A DNA stretch of 64,000 nucleotides. Source: Lineus longissimus (taxonomy: Eukaryota; Nemertea; Pilidiophora; Heteronemertea; Lineidae). Of this stretch, positions 25,683 to 36,189 are shown piece after piece; within the stretch, counting starts at the first letter, position 1; every line of letters begins with the position of its first letter. Position numbers and translations under genes: made by a program. The DNA lies in contig NC_088308.1 of assembly GCF_910592395.1 (NCBI RefSeq), forward strand, positions 28,411,501 to 28,475,500, written 5' to 3'. The notes below the pieces were generated by a model, which worked only from the letters and a program-made list of their open reading frames with translations, had not been told where the DNA came from and did not search any database.

Positions 25683-27272
25683 CTAGTTGGAGCAGTTGGT
25701 TTGGCGAGTCTTCAAAAGCGGGATTGTGCTGACGCCAAGGTTCTTTAGTTTTCCTTCCGCCTTCTGCACTAGTGATGCGCTTGGTCCAGCCCTGCTGCGG
25801 GCCAAGATCCAGACGATCTCTGTGAATGAAATAACATGGTTACTAAAACATGTAAGAGACTGGAAGGTTGGGTAAGCTTAAACTTTTGTCGAAAAGGATA
25901 GGCTTTTTGGACGTTTTATCTGAAATAAAACTTATAGACAAGAAGGCATGTAGTGTGAAAGTCCAGACAATATCTGAAGAGTATAACTGACGGAGAGGAC
26001 AGTTTCGCCAAGTGTTTAAAGACGAGGGATGGACAGTGTCACGATTAGCGGCGATGTTTTACTCTTGATACCCGGCTGGACATACGCTCTCTTCCTCATG
26101 GTTCCTCTTACCCGCTTTAGCCTTGATCCAAGAAGTATCAACCAAATCTACGCAGGAGTAGACAATGGAGTAGTTCCTGTAGTCAGTGTCAAGGACCCAG
26201 TATGGGCCTGGTTTAGCTGGACCTTAAAGAAGAATGGACCAAGGTAACTCGCTTGTAAGTGTATAGTGTCTTATGGCCAGCCATATTATTTGTGTCATCT
26301 TGTTAGGTAGAGGACGTCTATCACGGCGTACTCCCACTATGAATTCAGGAATGCATAAATACATCAGTTGATCAACGACTGCTGGTAGAAAGTATAGAAA
26401 ATACGATCATTTTTCCTCTTTCGCAAGTAGGATTGCATTAAGGTCACTTACTTTGATCGAAGCTGACGAGAAGCTTAGCGGGTTCTGAAGCATCTGGAGC
26501 GTACGCCTCTCCATGAACTCGGTTCGCGTTGCCAGTAAATCTGCGAGAGGTTTAACATGAAATCAGGGTAAATTGAGCAGGGATATGAAATATAGGAAAC
26601 GTCATCACTAGTGCGCCGTAACTTGAAGTCTACGTTTTGGCAAGCACCGTCGTGTCAGGCTGGGGGGGGGGGAGTGGTCACAGCCTTGCCCTACATCATC
26701 ACTTTCAATAGTGCAAGACGTTGATCTTTCGAGGGGCCGCTTTCCAGAAGCTCAATACTTTGTAGCTTACCTGTTGACTCCAGTGTTGACAACATCTATC
26801 CTGCCATTAGGCTTGAGGGTGTAGTTGGCGTAGGTACACGTGCCAAACAACTCGAAGATGGCGAAGTATCGTTCGTACTCATACCATATACCAGTGTACT
26901 GAAAGGAGGCAACATTGTATGTGCGTCTGGGTGCATGGTGCAGACACCTGAAAGGACAGCAAAACCTAGCGTTTTGCATAGCTGGCTTTAAGACTAAGGA
27001 TATCAAGGTAACAACATTTGGTCGTCAGAAAAGACGTCTGTGTACCTAGGCGTACCATGTGGGTGTTCATAGATGATGCCAGGACCATGCACAGAGATGA
27101 TCAAATCAAGTAAATGTATTAATGCAAATTGGTTGACCAAATTTGTTGAATCATTTACCTTTTTCGCATTGAAGTTGGTCTTTACTGGCAAGTCCGGACA
27201 TGCCCCAAACGAGGGTACCTGTGCCTGGGTGCATGCCACTAGGGCTAGTACGGAGAGAAGAACAACTGACAT
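25683..27272 (-). CDS. Apolipoprotein-D-like secreted lipocalin (cluster gene 3)
   Basis: Exons: 27272-27159, 26898-26771, 26540-26452, 26222-26112, 25819-25683, giving 192 aa. Signal peptide MSVVLLSVLALVACTQAQ, then VPSFGACPDLPV. Exon 2 begins TGIWYEYERY (GxWYE lipocalin signature) and continues with GTCTYANYTLKPNGRIDVVN. Exon 3 carries HGEAYAPD, exon 4 PGPYWVLDTDYRNYSIVYSC, and exon 5 EIVWILARS to TNCSN at the end. Exons 1, 2 and 3 are the same length as in lipocalin gene 1 (114, 128 and 89 nt), so the two are the closer pair. The ApoD cysteine pattern is kept. There is no hydrophobic tail, so it is predicted freely secreted. Role by family: extracellular carrier of small hydrophobic ligands; ligand unknown. 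Confidence 0.93.
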
Positions 27273-28596
27273 GCTTCCTGTAACAGTTTGAAACGTTTAT
27301 GAACTGTCTTGTGGTCCACAGCGTAAAAGTGGTCAGAACGGATTTACCACCTGTCCCGATTTGATAAATAAGTCGATGCTGAAGTTTTTTTCTGGTTTAA
27401 GGACTCCGCACGGAGTCAAATGATTACGTCCAATGAAGGACTTCCGAGATTGGACAACGACTGGCACTGACGGGTGATATTGCCAGTGAAGTAAGATACA
27501 ATAGAATCGGTCTTCCGAATGGCAAGAAGCATCCCCACAACTGTCCTGAAGTGGACATTACAGGGCAAAGGAACATGGGCCGCGCGCCAAAGGAACACAA
27601 TCCGAAGGACCACGTTAGTTGAGGTGAGTGAGATGGGACGAGGCATCTAGGTCCATCCAAGTCGACGGAAGACCGAAACTACAAGACTAGGAGCGACCGC
27701 TTTGTGGCCGTGTGTCTCACGAGGGATGGAGAGACAGCAGTTAGTAGGCAAAGCTGTAAAATCTCCCTGATTACGTGCGAACATCATTAAATTTCATGTT
27801 ACGGTTGTCAGTGGCGGGGTGGGGTTGGGGTGGGGTTGGGGTTGAGGTGGGGGCTCGATTATCACTTGACAGACAACACTCATTCGCATTCCCATTATGG
27901 TCATTTGGAAAGAGTTCGTGCGGCCCAGTTGACCACACGTACATTTAATGATCTTGGCCTCGATTGAACAACTTATATAAGTTCGATAAAGTCAGGTCAA
28001 CCACTTACACTTTAGTATCAGTGTTGTTCAACCGGACCTTGCTTGATTGACATGACAATGAACATTTTGTGGATATATCGATCGATTATACTGGCAAATA
28101 TGATTGGTCACCAAAAAGGACATCACACACAACACTCCACCATCACCAATAACTACAACGATATTTACTGTCCTTTTTTGATGGTCCCTCCTTCATACGA
28201 CAGCAAATTGTTCGACAGGAAATTGTAATTTATGAAAAAAGGCGTACCGGTACATTCTTACATTGTGTCTAATGTGCCACTATCAGATCATGAATATAGT
28301 TTGACCTTAAATCAGACTGTATAGTTCCCTCTTCCTTGATGTATTCACGTACAAATGGTACCAGAGTACCACTTTCATGCAGGAGTATATCATTTTCCCT
28401 CTACCGACCAACACCAAATCCAAAACACCAAAATGTTTGTCTGGAGGTCTCTGTATAGATTTAATTTTCAATATCACTGGGCACTTCCCTGTATCTCCGT
28501 GTAGATTTGTTTCTCTGTGTCCCTGCCACAACACCAGGACAACAGATCCAATGGCTCTCCTTCTCCGCTTCCTCGCTCTCCACGACCTCGATCACA
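27273..28596. other. Spacer with G-rich tract
   Basis: No gene recognised. At 27,812-27,852 the + strand has repeated GGGGT/GGGGTT runs that could form a G-quadruplex. The rest is unremarkable spacer upstream of lipocalin gene 3 and downstream of the first Cys-tailed gene. Confidence 0.5.
27812..27852 (+). repeat. G-rich GGGGT(T) repeat, potential G-quadruplex
   Basis: At least six runs of four or more G, separated by one to four other bases (units like GGGGTT and GGGGT). It lies about 540 bp upstream of the start codon of lipocalin gene 3. Confidence 0.7.
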
Positions 28597-29238
28597 TCAC
28601 GGGGCGCAACAAGCTTCTCTCCAAACTCGGCTAAGCATTTTGAAAGGGCCACCAGCGTTTCCAGGAGCCTGTTCTTCCTCAACGTTCTGCAGGGCAGTCA
28701 TCTCTGTGTGCTCTTCTGCATGGTGGTCAGGATGATCGGACGCAGAGCTTGAGATTCCAGACTCGTCATCTTGCTGCATCTCGATCTCCCTGTTCTGTTC
28801 CCTCTTGGTATCGGACGAGTCATTGTCTTGGGTCGCGTACAAACCATAGTCCCCCTCCAGGGTAGACATATCAGGTGGATCCGGCAACTCGGCTCCCATA
28901 ACTGGAGGTCGACTCGATGAGTCTTGTTTTGCCTCGCGTTTCACCTTCGAAGATCCTTTCTTCTGAAAGGTCAGTCTCCTGAAGAATTTCTTGACAGCTA
29001 GCTTCTCGCTTGGGGCTAGGTGACGCGCCTTTGGCGGCTTTGTGTTTCCAGTTTCGTCGTCGCTGCCCCCAACACCTTTCTTGACTGCCGCAGATGTCGA
29101 TGAATCTTGTTTGGAAATATCAAATATTCCATCGCGTTTCGTGTCGTCTCCGCTCTCTCTGACCTGTTCTCCTGCCTCTTTACTTGATGACCTGACAAGC
29201 CTCTGTGGCGTCGTAGCTAATAACCTTTCCTTTGGCAT
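28597..29238 (-). CDS. Disordered basic protein with CCAP tail (Cys-tailed family, gene 1)
   Basis: One open exon, 213 aa from the ATG at 29,238. An in-frame ATG 11 codons upstream exists, but a good acceptor (ctgctttag) ends two bases before the 29,238 ATG, suggesting a 5' UTR intron and this start. The protein is hydrophilic, rich in Ser, Glu, Asp and Lys, with no known domain. It opens MPKERLL, like MPKKKTLL of family gene 3. A basic patch (VKKFFRRLTFQKKGSSKVK, roughly residues 85-105) corresponds to VKKLLKKLSVRKGPRKGKF in family gene 2, and both then have a short MSTL. It ends WREACCAP, a CaaX-like tail with cysteine fourth from the end. It lacks the SGVPW motif shared by the other two. 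Function unknown; membrane attachment through the tail is an inference. Confidence 0.65.
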   Translation of the reverse strand: MPKERLLATTPQRLVRSSSKEAGEQVRESGDDTKRDGIFDISKQDSSTSAAVKKGVGGSDDETGNTKPPKARHLAPSEKLAVKKFFRRLTFQKKGSSKVKREAKQDSSSRPPVMGAELPDPPDMSTLEGDYGLYATQDNDSSDTKREQNREIEMQQDDESGISSSASDHPDHHAEEHTEMTALQNVEEEQAPGNAGGPFKMLSRVWREACCAP

Positions 29239-29880
29239 GACTAAAGCAGGGAAATATCTTCGACCTCTCAATACCTCAGGATCAGCTTATATCATCTTCG
29301 ATAGCAGTCCAGCATGTAAAGTTCAAAGCTCGGTGAAATGTTCGGGTCCTTTTTTGGATAATCGACGCGTTTTGACTTTTGACTACTCTCAAAAACATGC
29401 AGTGTGCTCTCTTGTTCGAAAGGTTCATGCACGTACGCCACATTGACCAGCAGGACAGACAAGGGTCAGTAATCAATTGTAATGAGTATAATTACTACTA
29501 ATGTGCCCGTACCATCACAATAGATTTGTATGTACATGTATCACCTGTACTATGAAGACGAAGTTCTATTCTCACAAAGTACCCAAAGCACTGGACATAA
29601 AATAATTAGCCAGCAAAATTATGACCTAACTAAGAACTGATATTCTCGCTGTTAAATTGCATAAACATGCAATTCGTACTAATGGATTTTTCCAGGCTTC
29701 ATCACCTAGTACCCTCATGCAAACTCAGATCATTAAATAAATTTAAACCTTTATGATGTTTATATAAACCTGTTTTGAAAATGGTAGACTGTCCTTGGCC
29801 ATGCATTGTGCTTTGTGCATCGTATATCTTTGTTGCAATCAAGTTCAGTCAACAGATTCCCCAGAGCCCGAAACTGTCCC

Positions 29881-30579
29881 TCAGCAAAAGAAACAGAGGC
29901 AGCCTGTTTTGGGCTTATTGTCCTCTTCGGGGGCCTCCTCCATCTTAATCCACGGCACTCCAGACAACTCCTTCTCCGTCTTGGCCATTTTCTTCATCTC
30001 TACACTCGTCAGCAAGCCACCATCTTCTGTTGCATGATCTGCGCCGGCATTTTGTGCCTTCTCATCAGACTCCACACCTACTTTAGCCAGATCTTCTTCC
30101 TTTGCCTCAGAAGGAACTGCTTCTTCACCGTTTTCGACAATTTCTGGGTTTAAAGTAGACTTTTCACCCTTATCATCAGGGCCCGATTCCGGCATATTCG
30201 GACAATCGATGCTGACGTCATAGCTGCTATCTGACCGCATCATATTCCCGTCGCTATCATGTGACCTCAAAGTTGACATGGACGACACTTCCGACGAACC
30301 TGCTTTCGGTAAACCGGACGGTTGGGTCTTAAACTTGCCTTTCCTCGGGCCTTTTCGGACGCTGAGTTTCTTGAGTAATTTCTTCACGCCAGACTTCTGC
30401 TTCTTCACTTCGTCATAAGTATCTCTGCTGGCCACTGATCCGCGATTGCCCTCCGTATCCTCATAGGTATCTCTGCTGGCCACTGATCCCATCAATGATG
30501 ATGTGGTCGAAGGCAGGTTAGCATCCCCCGAGGCAGCACCGCGTTCAGTCACTTGCTGCAGGTTATTTCCATCCTCCAT
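29881..30579 (-). CDS. Disordered basic/acidic protein with CLCFFC tail (Cys-tailed family, gene 2)
   Basis: One open exon, 232 aa from the ATG at 30,579 (MEDGNNLQQV). A further in-frame ATG at 30,621 is possible, but a likely acceptor (cctgcag) lies between them. The N-terminal part has a duplicated unit (GSVASRDTY-DTEGNR then GSVASRDTYDEVKK). A strongly basic patch VKKLLKKLSVRKGPRKGKF follows, then MSTL, then an acidic region, then the block LTSVEMKK...EKELSGVPW (about residues 190-210), and the end CLCFFC with cysteine fourth from last. The block and Cys-rich end match family gene 3 closely. No known domain. The tail suggests prenylation and/or S-acylation and membrane binding next to a polybasic patch. 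That role is inferred. Confidence 0.7.
   Translation of the reverse strand: MEDGNNLQQVTERGAASGDANLPSTTSSLMGSVASRDTYEDTEGNRGSVASRDTYDEVKKQKSGVKKLLKKLSVRKGPRKGKFKTQPSGLPKAGSSEVSSMSTLRSHDSDGNMMRSDSSYDVSIDCPNMPESGPDDKGEKSTLNPEIVENGEEAVPSEAKEEDLAKVGVESDEKAQNAGADHATEDGGLLTSVEMKKMAKTEKELSGVPWIKMEEAPEEDNKPKTGCLCFFC
30417..30500 (-). repeat. In-frame 54-bp duplication inside Cys-tailed gene 2
   Basis: The sequence 'gtatctctgctggccactga' occurs at 30,419 and again at 30,473, so a 54-bp (18-codon) segment is tandemly repeated. It encodes two copies of GSVASRDTY plus a diverged linker. Confidence 0.85.
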
Positions 30580-30621
30580 CTTGAATGCTAATACTGTGTC
30601 CTGACTGCAGGTTTGCTTCAA

Positions 30622-32958
30622 CGGAGTTAACTAATGAAATCCTCTATTCACGGGCAAATTCAAAATGGCGTCAAGTTTCACGCAATTCCGATCAGGTCTA
30701 GTATCATAATGTGTCTCAATCAACACCAGGAACAATCACTGAGTCCTAAGCAGCTGAGCGGCAATACCAATCGGCTTTCGTTCCGAGTCCTTTCGTGACT
30801 ACTTTTGATAAATATAACCCTATACTACTTGTATCGAAAACACGAGAAGGGACGACAAGCAATTTTTATGATAGATAATTTGAAGGTTTGATAACAACTT
30901 GGTTAAGTATCCCTCATAAGACATAACTGATGTTACAATATTAATTGTCATGGTTAACACAGACATACCATTACAATCCAATTATTCAATATAAACGCAT
31001 TTGAACTAGGGTTTGGTGCAATAAAGAACAATAATGATGCCGTCATGCTTTGTATACCGATGTAGTTTCTGTGAGCGTTTTCCCTATGATTGATCAGGCA
31101 TAGAGTGATGGGTTCGTTTCGCCTATTCCGTGAACAACCAACCAATACAGGAAAACAGAACTCTGGGCAACACTGACAGAAGCAACGATTGAAAGTATGG
31201 GGTGCTTCATGTATTAGTCAGGGCTTGGTGGCAGTAGGTAGGACGGCTTGAAACCGTCCGAGCTATGGCTCCGGCATGTTTGACCCTCGCTCTCCTGTTT
31301 TGGAGTAACATGTGTATCTCTCGTCTCAGATTGCAAAATGGGGAAATAAGAACTGTTATATCGACAAGGAGCCGTCCGAACGTCGTGTCCTTCGTCTCCT
31401 CGTGTTCTCCAGTAAATCGTAATGTCTTAATGTTGTTCTCCTGCTATCCATTTCGGACTAAAATGCCGTACCCAACTAATCACGTTGGTATTTAATGTGC
31501 TTGTCAAAAGAATGTCTTGTCCGTGCTTCACCGGCCAGCAAGGCCTATGTTGAATACCACAACTTAATAGTGGAGCCATTAGCCCTTCTTTGACACTTCT
31601 ATAGAGTTATCAAGTCCGCTTCAACCTGTGTTGGCCTTGAGCAGTGTTAGATCATAATGCTTCGGCCCATCCGACAACAGGCCCAAGATTAGTGCAGGAC
31701 GGATTGGCAATGACCCTTTACCATAACACGGATGTTTTTCCATGTACACGTACATACTGTATACATCTATATACATTACCAACGCTAAAGTAATTTATAC
31801 CAGGAAGGAGCCGTTCTGACGTACATGTACATTCATTTGTTGTCTCCTATTTCTATGCTGTAATCTTCTTAATTAGGGAAAACTGACATAAACACGTCAA
31901 TTTGTTGTCTAAAGCTTCGCAGTCAATGGAAACAATAATAAAGCCATGTACCTGTGTTACACGCTCCAGTTTAATAAGAAATCAGAGCAAATTAAAGAGA
32001 CTATATGCCGTCTTTATTTTCGAATGATAATGTTAACAACTGATGATATCAAACAGAGAAACAAGGAGGTTTGAACTCATCATGACCCACAATATTACAC
32101 AATAGGGTATTTCTTTGAAAATCACGTGTTTTTCAGATTTAGCAGATCAAGTTACTGTTCTATTAAAATGCATATTATAAAATAATCACTGGGAAGAGGA
32201 TGGTCACCCTGTATTAGGCCTTCCAGTAGAAGTACCTAAGGTACACGTATATTGCACAATTCTAACAAAGTACTCTTCAGTTACAAGAAGTGAGCACCGG
32301 GATGAACACATATTGATATCATGAGTTTAACTAAGAGGACAATGCATGGGAGGGGTGGCCTACGCGAGAACATCCTAAACTACGTAAAGAATCATTGTGA
32401 TTATTAATACATGTATGATTGAAATTTACCACAATTGTGTAAGACTGCAAATGATGACCGTTTAACACAATATATTCAATTTAGCTGTTTAAACCATCTT
32501 TCACATATGCACATGTTCGTATATTACTCTTCTATATTATGAAGTTATCTTTAGGCTTGATTGTAAAGTGGTCACACATTAACTTATTCAGAAACATCAA
32601 GATCGCGACAAGGGTGATTCGAACGTCACAAAGAATTAATGGATCGTTGAGACGCCTGACCATCGATATACAATATATAGCAGTGGTAATACTCAGGGGC
32701 GTAGTTATCATTGGTCGGGCGGGGGGGGGGGGGGGGGCAAAGGCTCTCGGGAGGGGGGAGCAAAATGATACATTTTGGAATATTTAGACCAAAATTATGG
32801 TCAAAACACATTTTGATCACTCGTGGTGCGAGGAGGGTTTCGACATTTTGTAGAAAAAGAGGGCGCTACTGAACGAAAACGTCTCAATGACAAATACACC
32901 TTATCGATGAGCTACGAAATGTTGTTGATGAGGTGCTGACTGCACGAGTTCCTTCACC
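30622..32958. other. Spacer between Cys-tailed genes 2 and 3
   Basis: No gene recognised. It contains a poly-G tract next to a hAT-like terminal word at about 32,695-32,760, listed separately. Any 5' UTR exon of gene 2 should lie here. The 3' UTR of gene 3 should lie at its right-hand end. Confidence 0.5.
32695..32765 (+). mobile_element. Possible end of a hAT-like non-autonomous element with poly-G run
   Basis: CAGGGGCGTAG at 32,695 resembles the terminal inverted repeat of many invertebrate hAT-type elements. It is followed by GGTCGGGC and a run of about 17 G, then another G-rich stretch. I did not find a clear matching right end, so this is a fragment or a chance match. Confidence 0.3.
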
Positions 32959-34791
32959 TTAAAAGCACCAGCAAAAACAGCAGCGAGTTGCCCCGTCCGT
33001 TTTCTCGCCGCTTCCTTCCTCCTTCTCAGACCAAGGAACCCCGGATACCTTCTTCTCCTTGGCCACTTTCTTCTTCATCTCAGAGCTGGTCAACATCGTG
33101 TCCTGGCTCTGGTGAAAGTCGTTCTTGCCGTCTCCTATCAGTGCAACCGTGTCCTGTCCTGTCTCACCATTCTGAACGTTCCCTTCAACGTCCACTTCAA
33201 GACTATGATGCACCTCAGCGCTCCGTTCCAGTTGGGCAGAGATGCTTGTCGCGTCCTGATCAGAAAAAGCACCCATTTCCCCGTTTTCGCTACTAGAGTC
33301 GACAGCGAAGTGATGATCATCGGTTGAAAGATTCTCAGATACAAGTGGCGTGGATGCATTCACATCGATCTCGACACCACCAGACCCAGAAACCTCCTCT
33401 TCCAAGTTAGCACTGCCATCTATTCCGCTCACATCGCTCTCTTGAGCAACAGTGTCCAGATTAGAAACATCCACTTCGCTGCTTCGTGTTGCATAATCCT
33501 GTTCAGCACGCCCAGTCATATCAATTTCAAGGTCAACGTGACCGTCATCAAGATCAGGCGTGTCCACATGGATGCGTTGAACAGCAAAATCGGCTACAAC
33601 TGATCCACTCAGATCAATCTGACCATCACGAGAGTTCTCCAGAACTGGTGAGGTCATATCTACATCTGCTGAATTGGGATTATCCTCCATCGAGTTGGTC
33701 ACGTTAATCTCAAGATCGCAGTTCTCTTCTGCAGGAGGAGCATCAACGTCATACGAGGCAGTAACATTTCTGCCAGAAGATGCAGATCTGTTCGAACCAG
33801 AGGATTTACTCGAACCCTTGGAAGATTTCGAAGACTTTGACGAAGACGATTTGTCGGATTTATGCGAATCAATGGAAATGTTACTCCCCGTTCTCTGAAT
33901 GGTCACTTCTGGCTGCTCCAGGCTAGAGGTAACACCGACTTCAACGGAACGATTTCCTTGTAGCTCAAAGTTTACCATTGCAGCATTTGACTCAAGCTCT
34001 AGCGGTCTGCTCCTACCGCTCAGCTGATCAAACATGGCTCGTTTTGTTTGAGGCGAATTGTTCGTTGCCCGAGTTGGTTCTTGAACTTCGACAGCAGGCG
34101 CCTCAACGCGAGTATCTATCTGCGAACCTGAAGTCACACCATTTCCGTTGGAAGCAACATGAACAGCCGCCGCTACGGTAGTCCTCTGGTGTTCCTCATG
34201 CTCCTCATCAGACGAAGAATCACTCCCAGAGCTGGACGACCCACTCCCTTTCTTCTTCTTCTTTTTGCGCTTGAAGATCTTCTTGATGTTATCCTTTGCC
34301 TCTGACGCCATACGCCTAGCTTTTGAACGCTTCTTCTTCTTCTTCTTCCCACCATCTCCGTGTTCATCACCAGACTCCGAGCTGCTCGAGGACGAACTCA
34401 CGGACTGGGACGAGTCGGATTTCTTCTTCCCTAAATGAAGGCCGAACTTATGCTTCTTCTTGCCCTTGGATGACGTGCTTGATACACTCTTGTCATCATC
34501 AGAATGACGGTGTTGTTTGTCATGCTTATCGTGCTTGTGACGACTGCCCAGCGACAGATGATGATGTCCGCTCATCTTCAGCTTCTCGAAACGACCACGG
34601 ACTCCGCCCCGTTGAGACTGTGAGTCAGGAGTAGGAGGACTGACTCCACTCTCTGCTATGACCTCCAGGGACTTGGCACCTCTCACTGCAGGAGTCTTAC
34701 TCGACTTCTCGGTGGATTCGTCTTCACTGCTAACATACTCACCCCTCTCAGAAAGTTCAATGACTTGTAATAAAGTTTTTTTCTTAGGCAT
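32959..34791 (-). CDS. Large Ser/Lys-rich disordered protein with CCFCWCF tail (Cys-tailed family, gene 3)
   Basis: Open exon of 610 aa from the ATG at 34,791 (MPKKKTLLQVIELSERGEY); an in-frame ATG 14 codons upstream (34,833) would give 624 aa. The MPK start is preferred because family gene 1 also begins MPK-x-x-x-L. The N-terminal third is very basic and Ser-rich, with His/Asp-rich (HKHDKHDKQHRH) and polylysine stretches, including AKDNIKKIFKRKKKKKKG, comparable to the polybasic patch of genes 1 and 2. The middle alternates acidic repeats with the theme 'E/D-[VI]-D-V/M-T/S', about 10 loose copies. The C-terminus carries LTSSEMKKK...EKKVSGVPW (residues about 566-587) and ends CCFCWCF. No catalytic domain is visible. 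Long uninterrupted frame, regular codon use and conserved termini argue it is real. Function unknown; a lipid-anchored scaffold is one possibility. Confidence 0.75.
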   Translation of the reverse strand: MPKKKTLLQVIELSERGEYVSSEDESTEKSSKTPAVRGAKSLEVIAESGVSPPTPDSQSQRGGVRGRFEKLKMSGHHHLSLGSRHKHDKHDKQHRHSDDDKSVSSTSSKGKKKHKFGLHLGKKKSDSSQSVSSSSSSSESGDEHGDGGKKKKKKRSKARRMASEAKDNIKKIFKRKKKKKKGSGSSSSGSDSSSDEEHEEHQRTTVAAAVHVASNGNGVTSGSQIDTRVEAPAVEVQEPTRATNNSPQTKRAMFDQLSGRSRPLELESNAAMVNFELQGNRSVEVGVTSSLEQPEVTIQRTGSNISIDSHKSDKSSSSKSSKSSKGSSKSSGSNRSASSGRNVTASYDVDAPPAEENCDLEINVTNSMEDNPNSADVDMTSPVLENSRDGQIDLSGSVVADFAVQRIHVDTPDLDDGHVDLEIDMTGRAEQDYATRSSEVDVSNLDTVAQESDVSGIDGSANLEEEVSGSGGVEIDVNASTPLVSENLSTDDHHFAVDSSSENGEMGAFSDQDATSISAQLERSAEVHHSLEVDVEGNVQNGETGQDTVALIGDGKNDFHQSQDTMLTSSEMKKKVAKEKKVSGVPWSEKEEGSGEKTDGATRCCFCWCF

Positions 34792-34833
34792 GGTTTCGTA
34801 ATACTTTTTGTGCACTTTGTTAAAGATTGCCAA

Positions 34834-36189
34834 TAACCACAGAGAAAATTAGGCCCTTGTTAGGCTTGTACGTAACTGCCTCAAAGATAGCTTATTAGAA
34901 ACCACAGTGACTATACTCTGTGACGAACCCATGCGCTAACTGCTGTACAATCCCACAATGTCCGAATATGATTATAGGGTCATATTCAAGCAGAATGTCC
35001 CCGACTCCATCTCGGGAGACTGGCCTGAACGAGAATAATTTGAAGCTGACCGTGCACTGCCCCTAGATTTGTCAAAGATTCCATAGATTGTTCTTTCGAA
35101 CGACAAGCACTACAACATGTACACGGGCACACAAGGTAGTTAGTAGAATAGTGTCCGCACATACAAGCAGTTCCACAATATATAAAGCTTCGATGACGCA
35201 AACGAATTTAGAACACTGAGTGTCCACAGTCATGTAAAATGTAAAATTCCGCTGGTTCACGTATTTGCTTTGATTAGGGTAGAGCTATTTACTGTGCACT
35301 GTCACTCCCTTAACATTCCTCGAAGCATTGGCCTAGGTTTGCAGGTTGCACAGGCTAACTGCTAAATGCCTCAAAGACGGCGATGGTAAAGGCTTTCTTC
35401 CACGTAGAAATGTTGAAAGTAATGATAACGAAATAGGAAATATTTCGCCACAACACAAGTGCACCAACAGCACCAAATGCACACTTGATTCACGATATGT
35501 CTGAATTGTAAATTGCTACAAAACATGTTCTATATAACTCCACATCATTATTGCAATTATATCTTATTTATGTGTAGTGACAATGGTGGTCATTACTAGT
35601 TTCGGGTTGAACCAATAGAATGATACTGTAAGAACAAGTAGAGGAACAATCAAAAACAATACACTGGACTGATAATGATAATGACAGGTATTTGCATGAG
35701 CAGAGTTTTTCTATATTGTATGAATATCATTGTATACATCCACCTCATGAGGTGATGCGTCTACTCGAACAATGAATGTTATCAAAAACCAAAATAAATC
35801 ATTTTTATTTTTTGAATGATACCGTACATGACTGAAACAATATATGTGTGTTTATTCGTCGAGAAATAGTTCTGACACATGTGGTGCATTTACAGATTTG
35901 TGCTAGGTGCTAGGTGCTTAACAATGAACAACTAGTGTGATGGAGCATTGGTTTGTTGTTTGTGACTAAGAAAACAACGTTTCGCATTGACCATGTTTTA
36001 CAGTTCTTTCGCAGATCCTTTTTTCATATATGATACGTCATCAACACTTCCTGCCTTGTTCACATATACGGCGAGGGCCATGAACACAATGGTTATCAGA
36101 ACCGGTTTCATACTCCACACGAGGTCATTTCCTCGTTTATGTGCGACGGTGGGATCATTTATTGTAAACAATAGTGGATTCAGCTGCTC
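34834..36189. other. Spacer between Cys-tailed gene 3 and the GT31 gene
   Basis: No gene or clear repeat seen. It should contain the promoter and 5' UTR of Cys-tailed gene 3 and the 3' UTR of the GT31-like gene. Confidence 0.5.

Noticed and set aside
28461-28682. Alternative - strand frame reading past the end of Cys-tailed gene 1 with its own ICCPG cysteine pair
   Set aside because: It is shifted relative to the gene 1 frame and has no splice donor linking it in. Kept in mind as a possible alternative end but not supported.
33000-34640. Many + strand frames rich in Ser, His and Arg opposite Cys-tailed gene 3
   Set aside because: They are shadows of the skewed-composition coding exon on the - strand.
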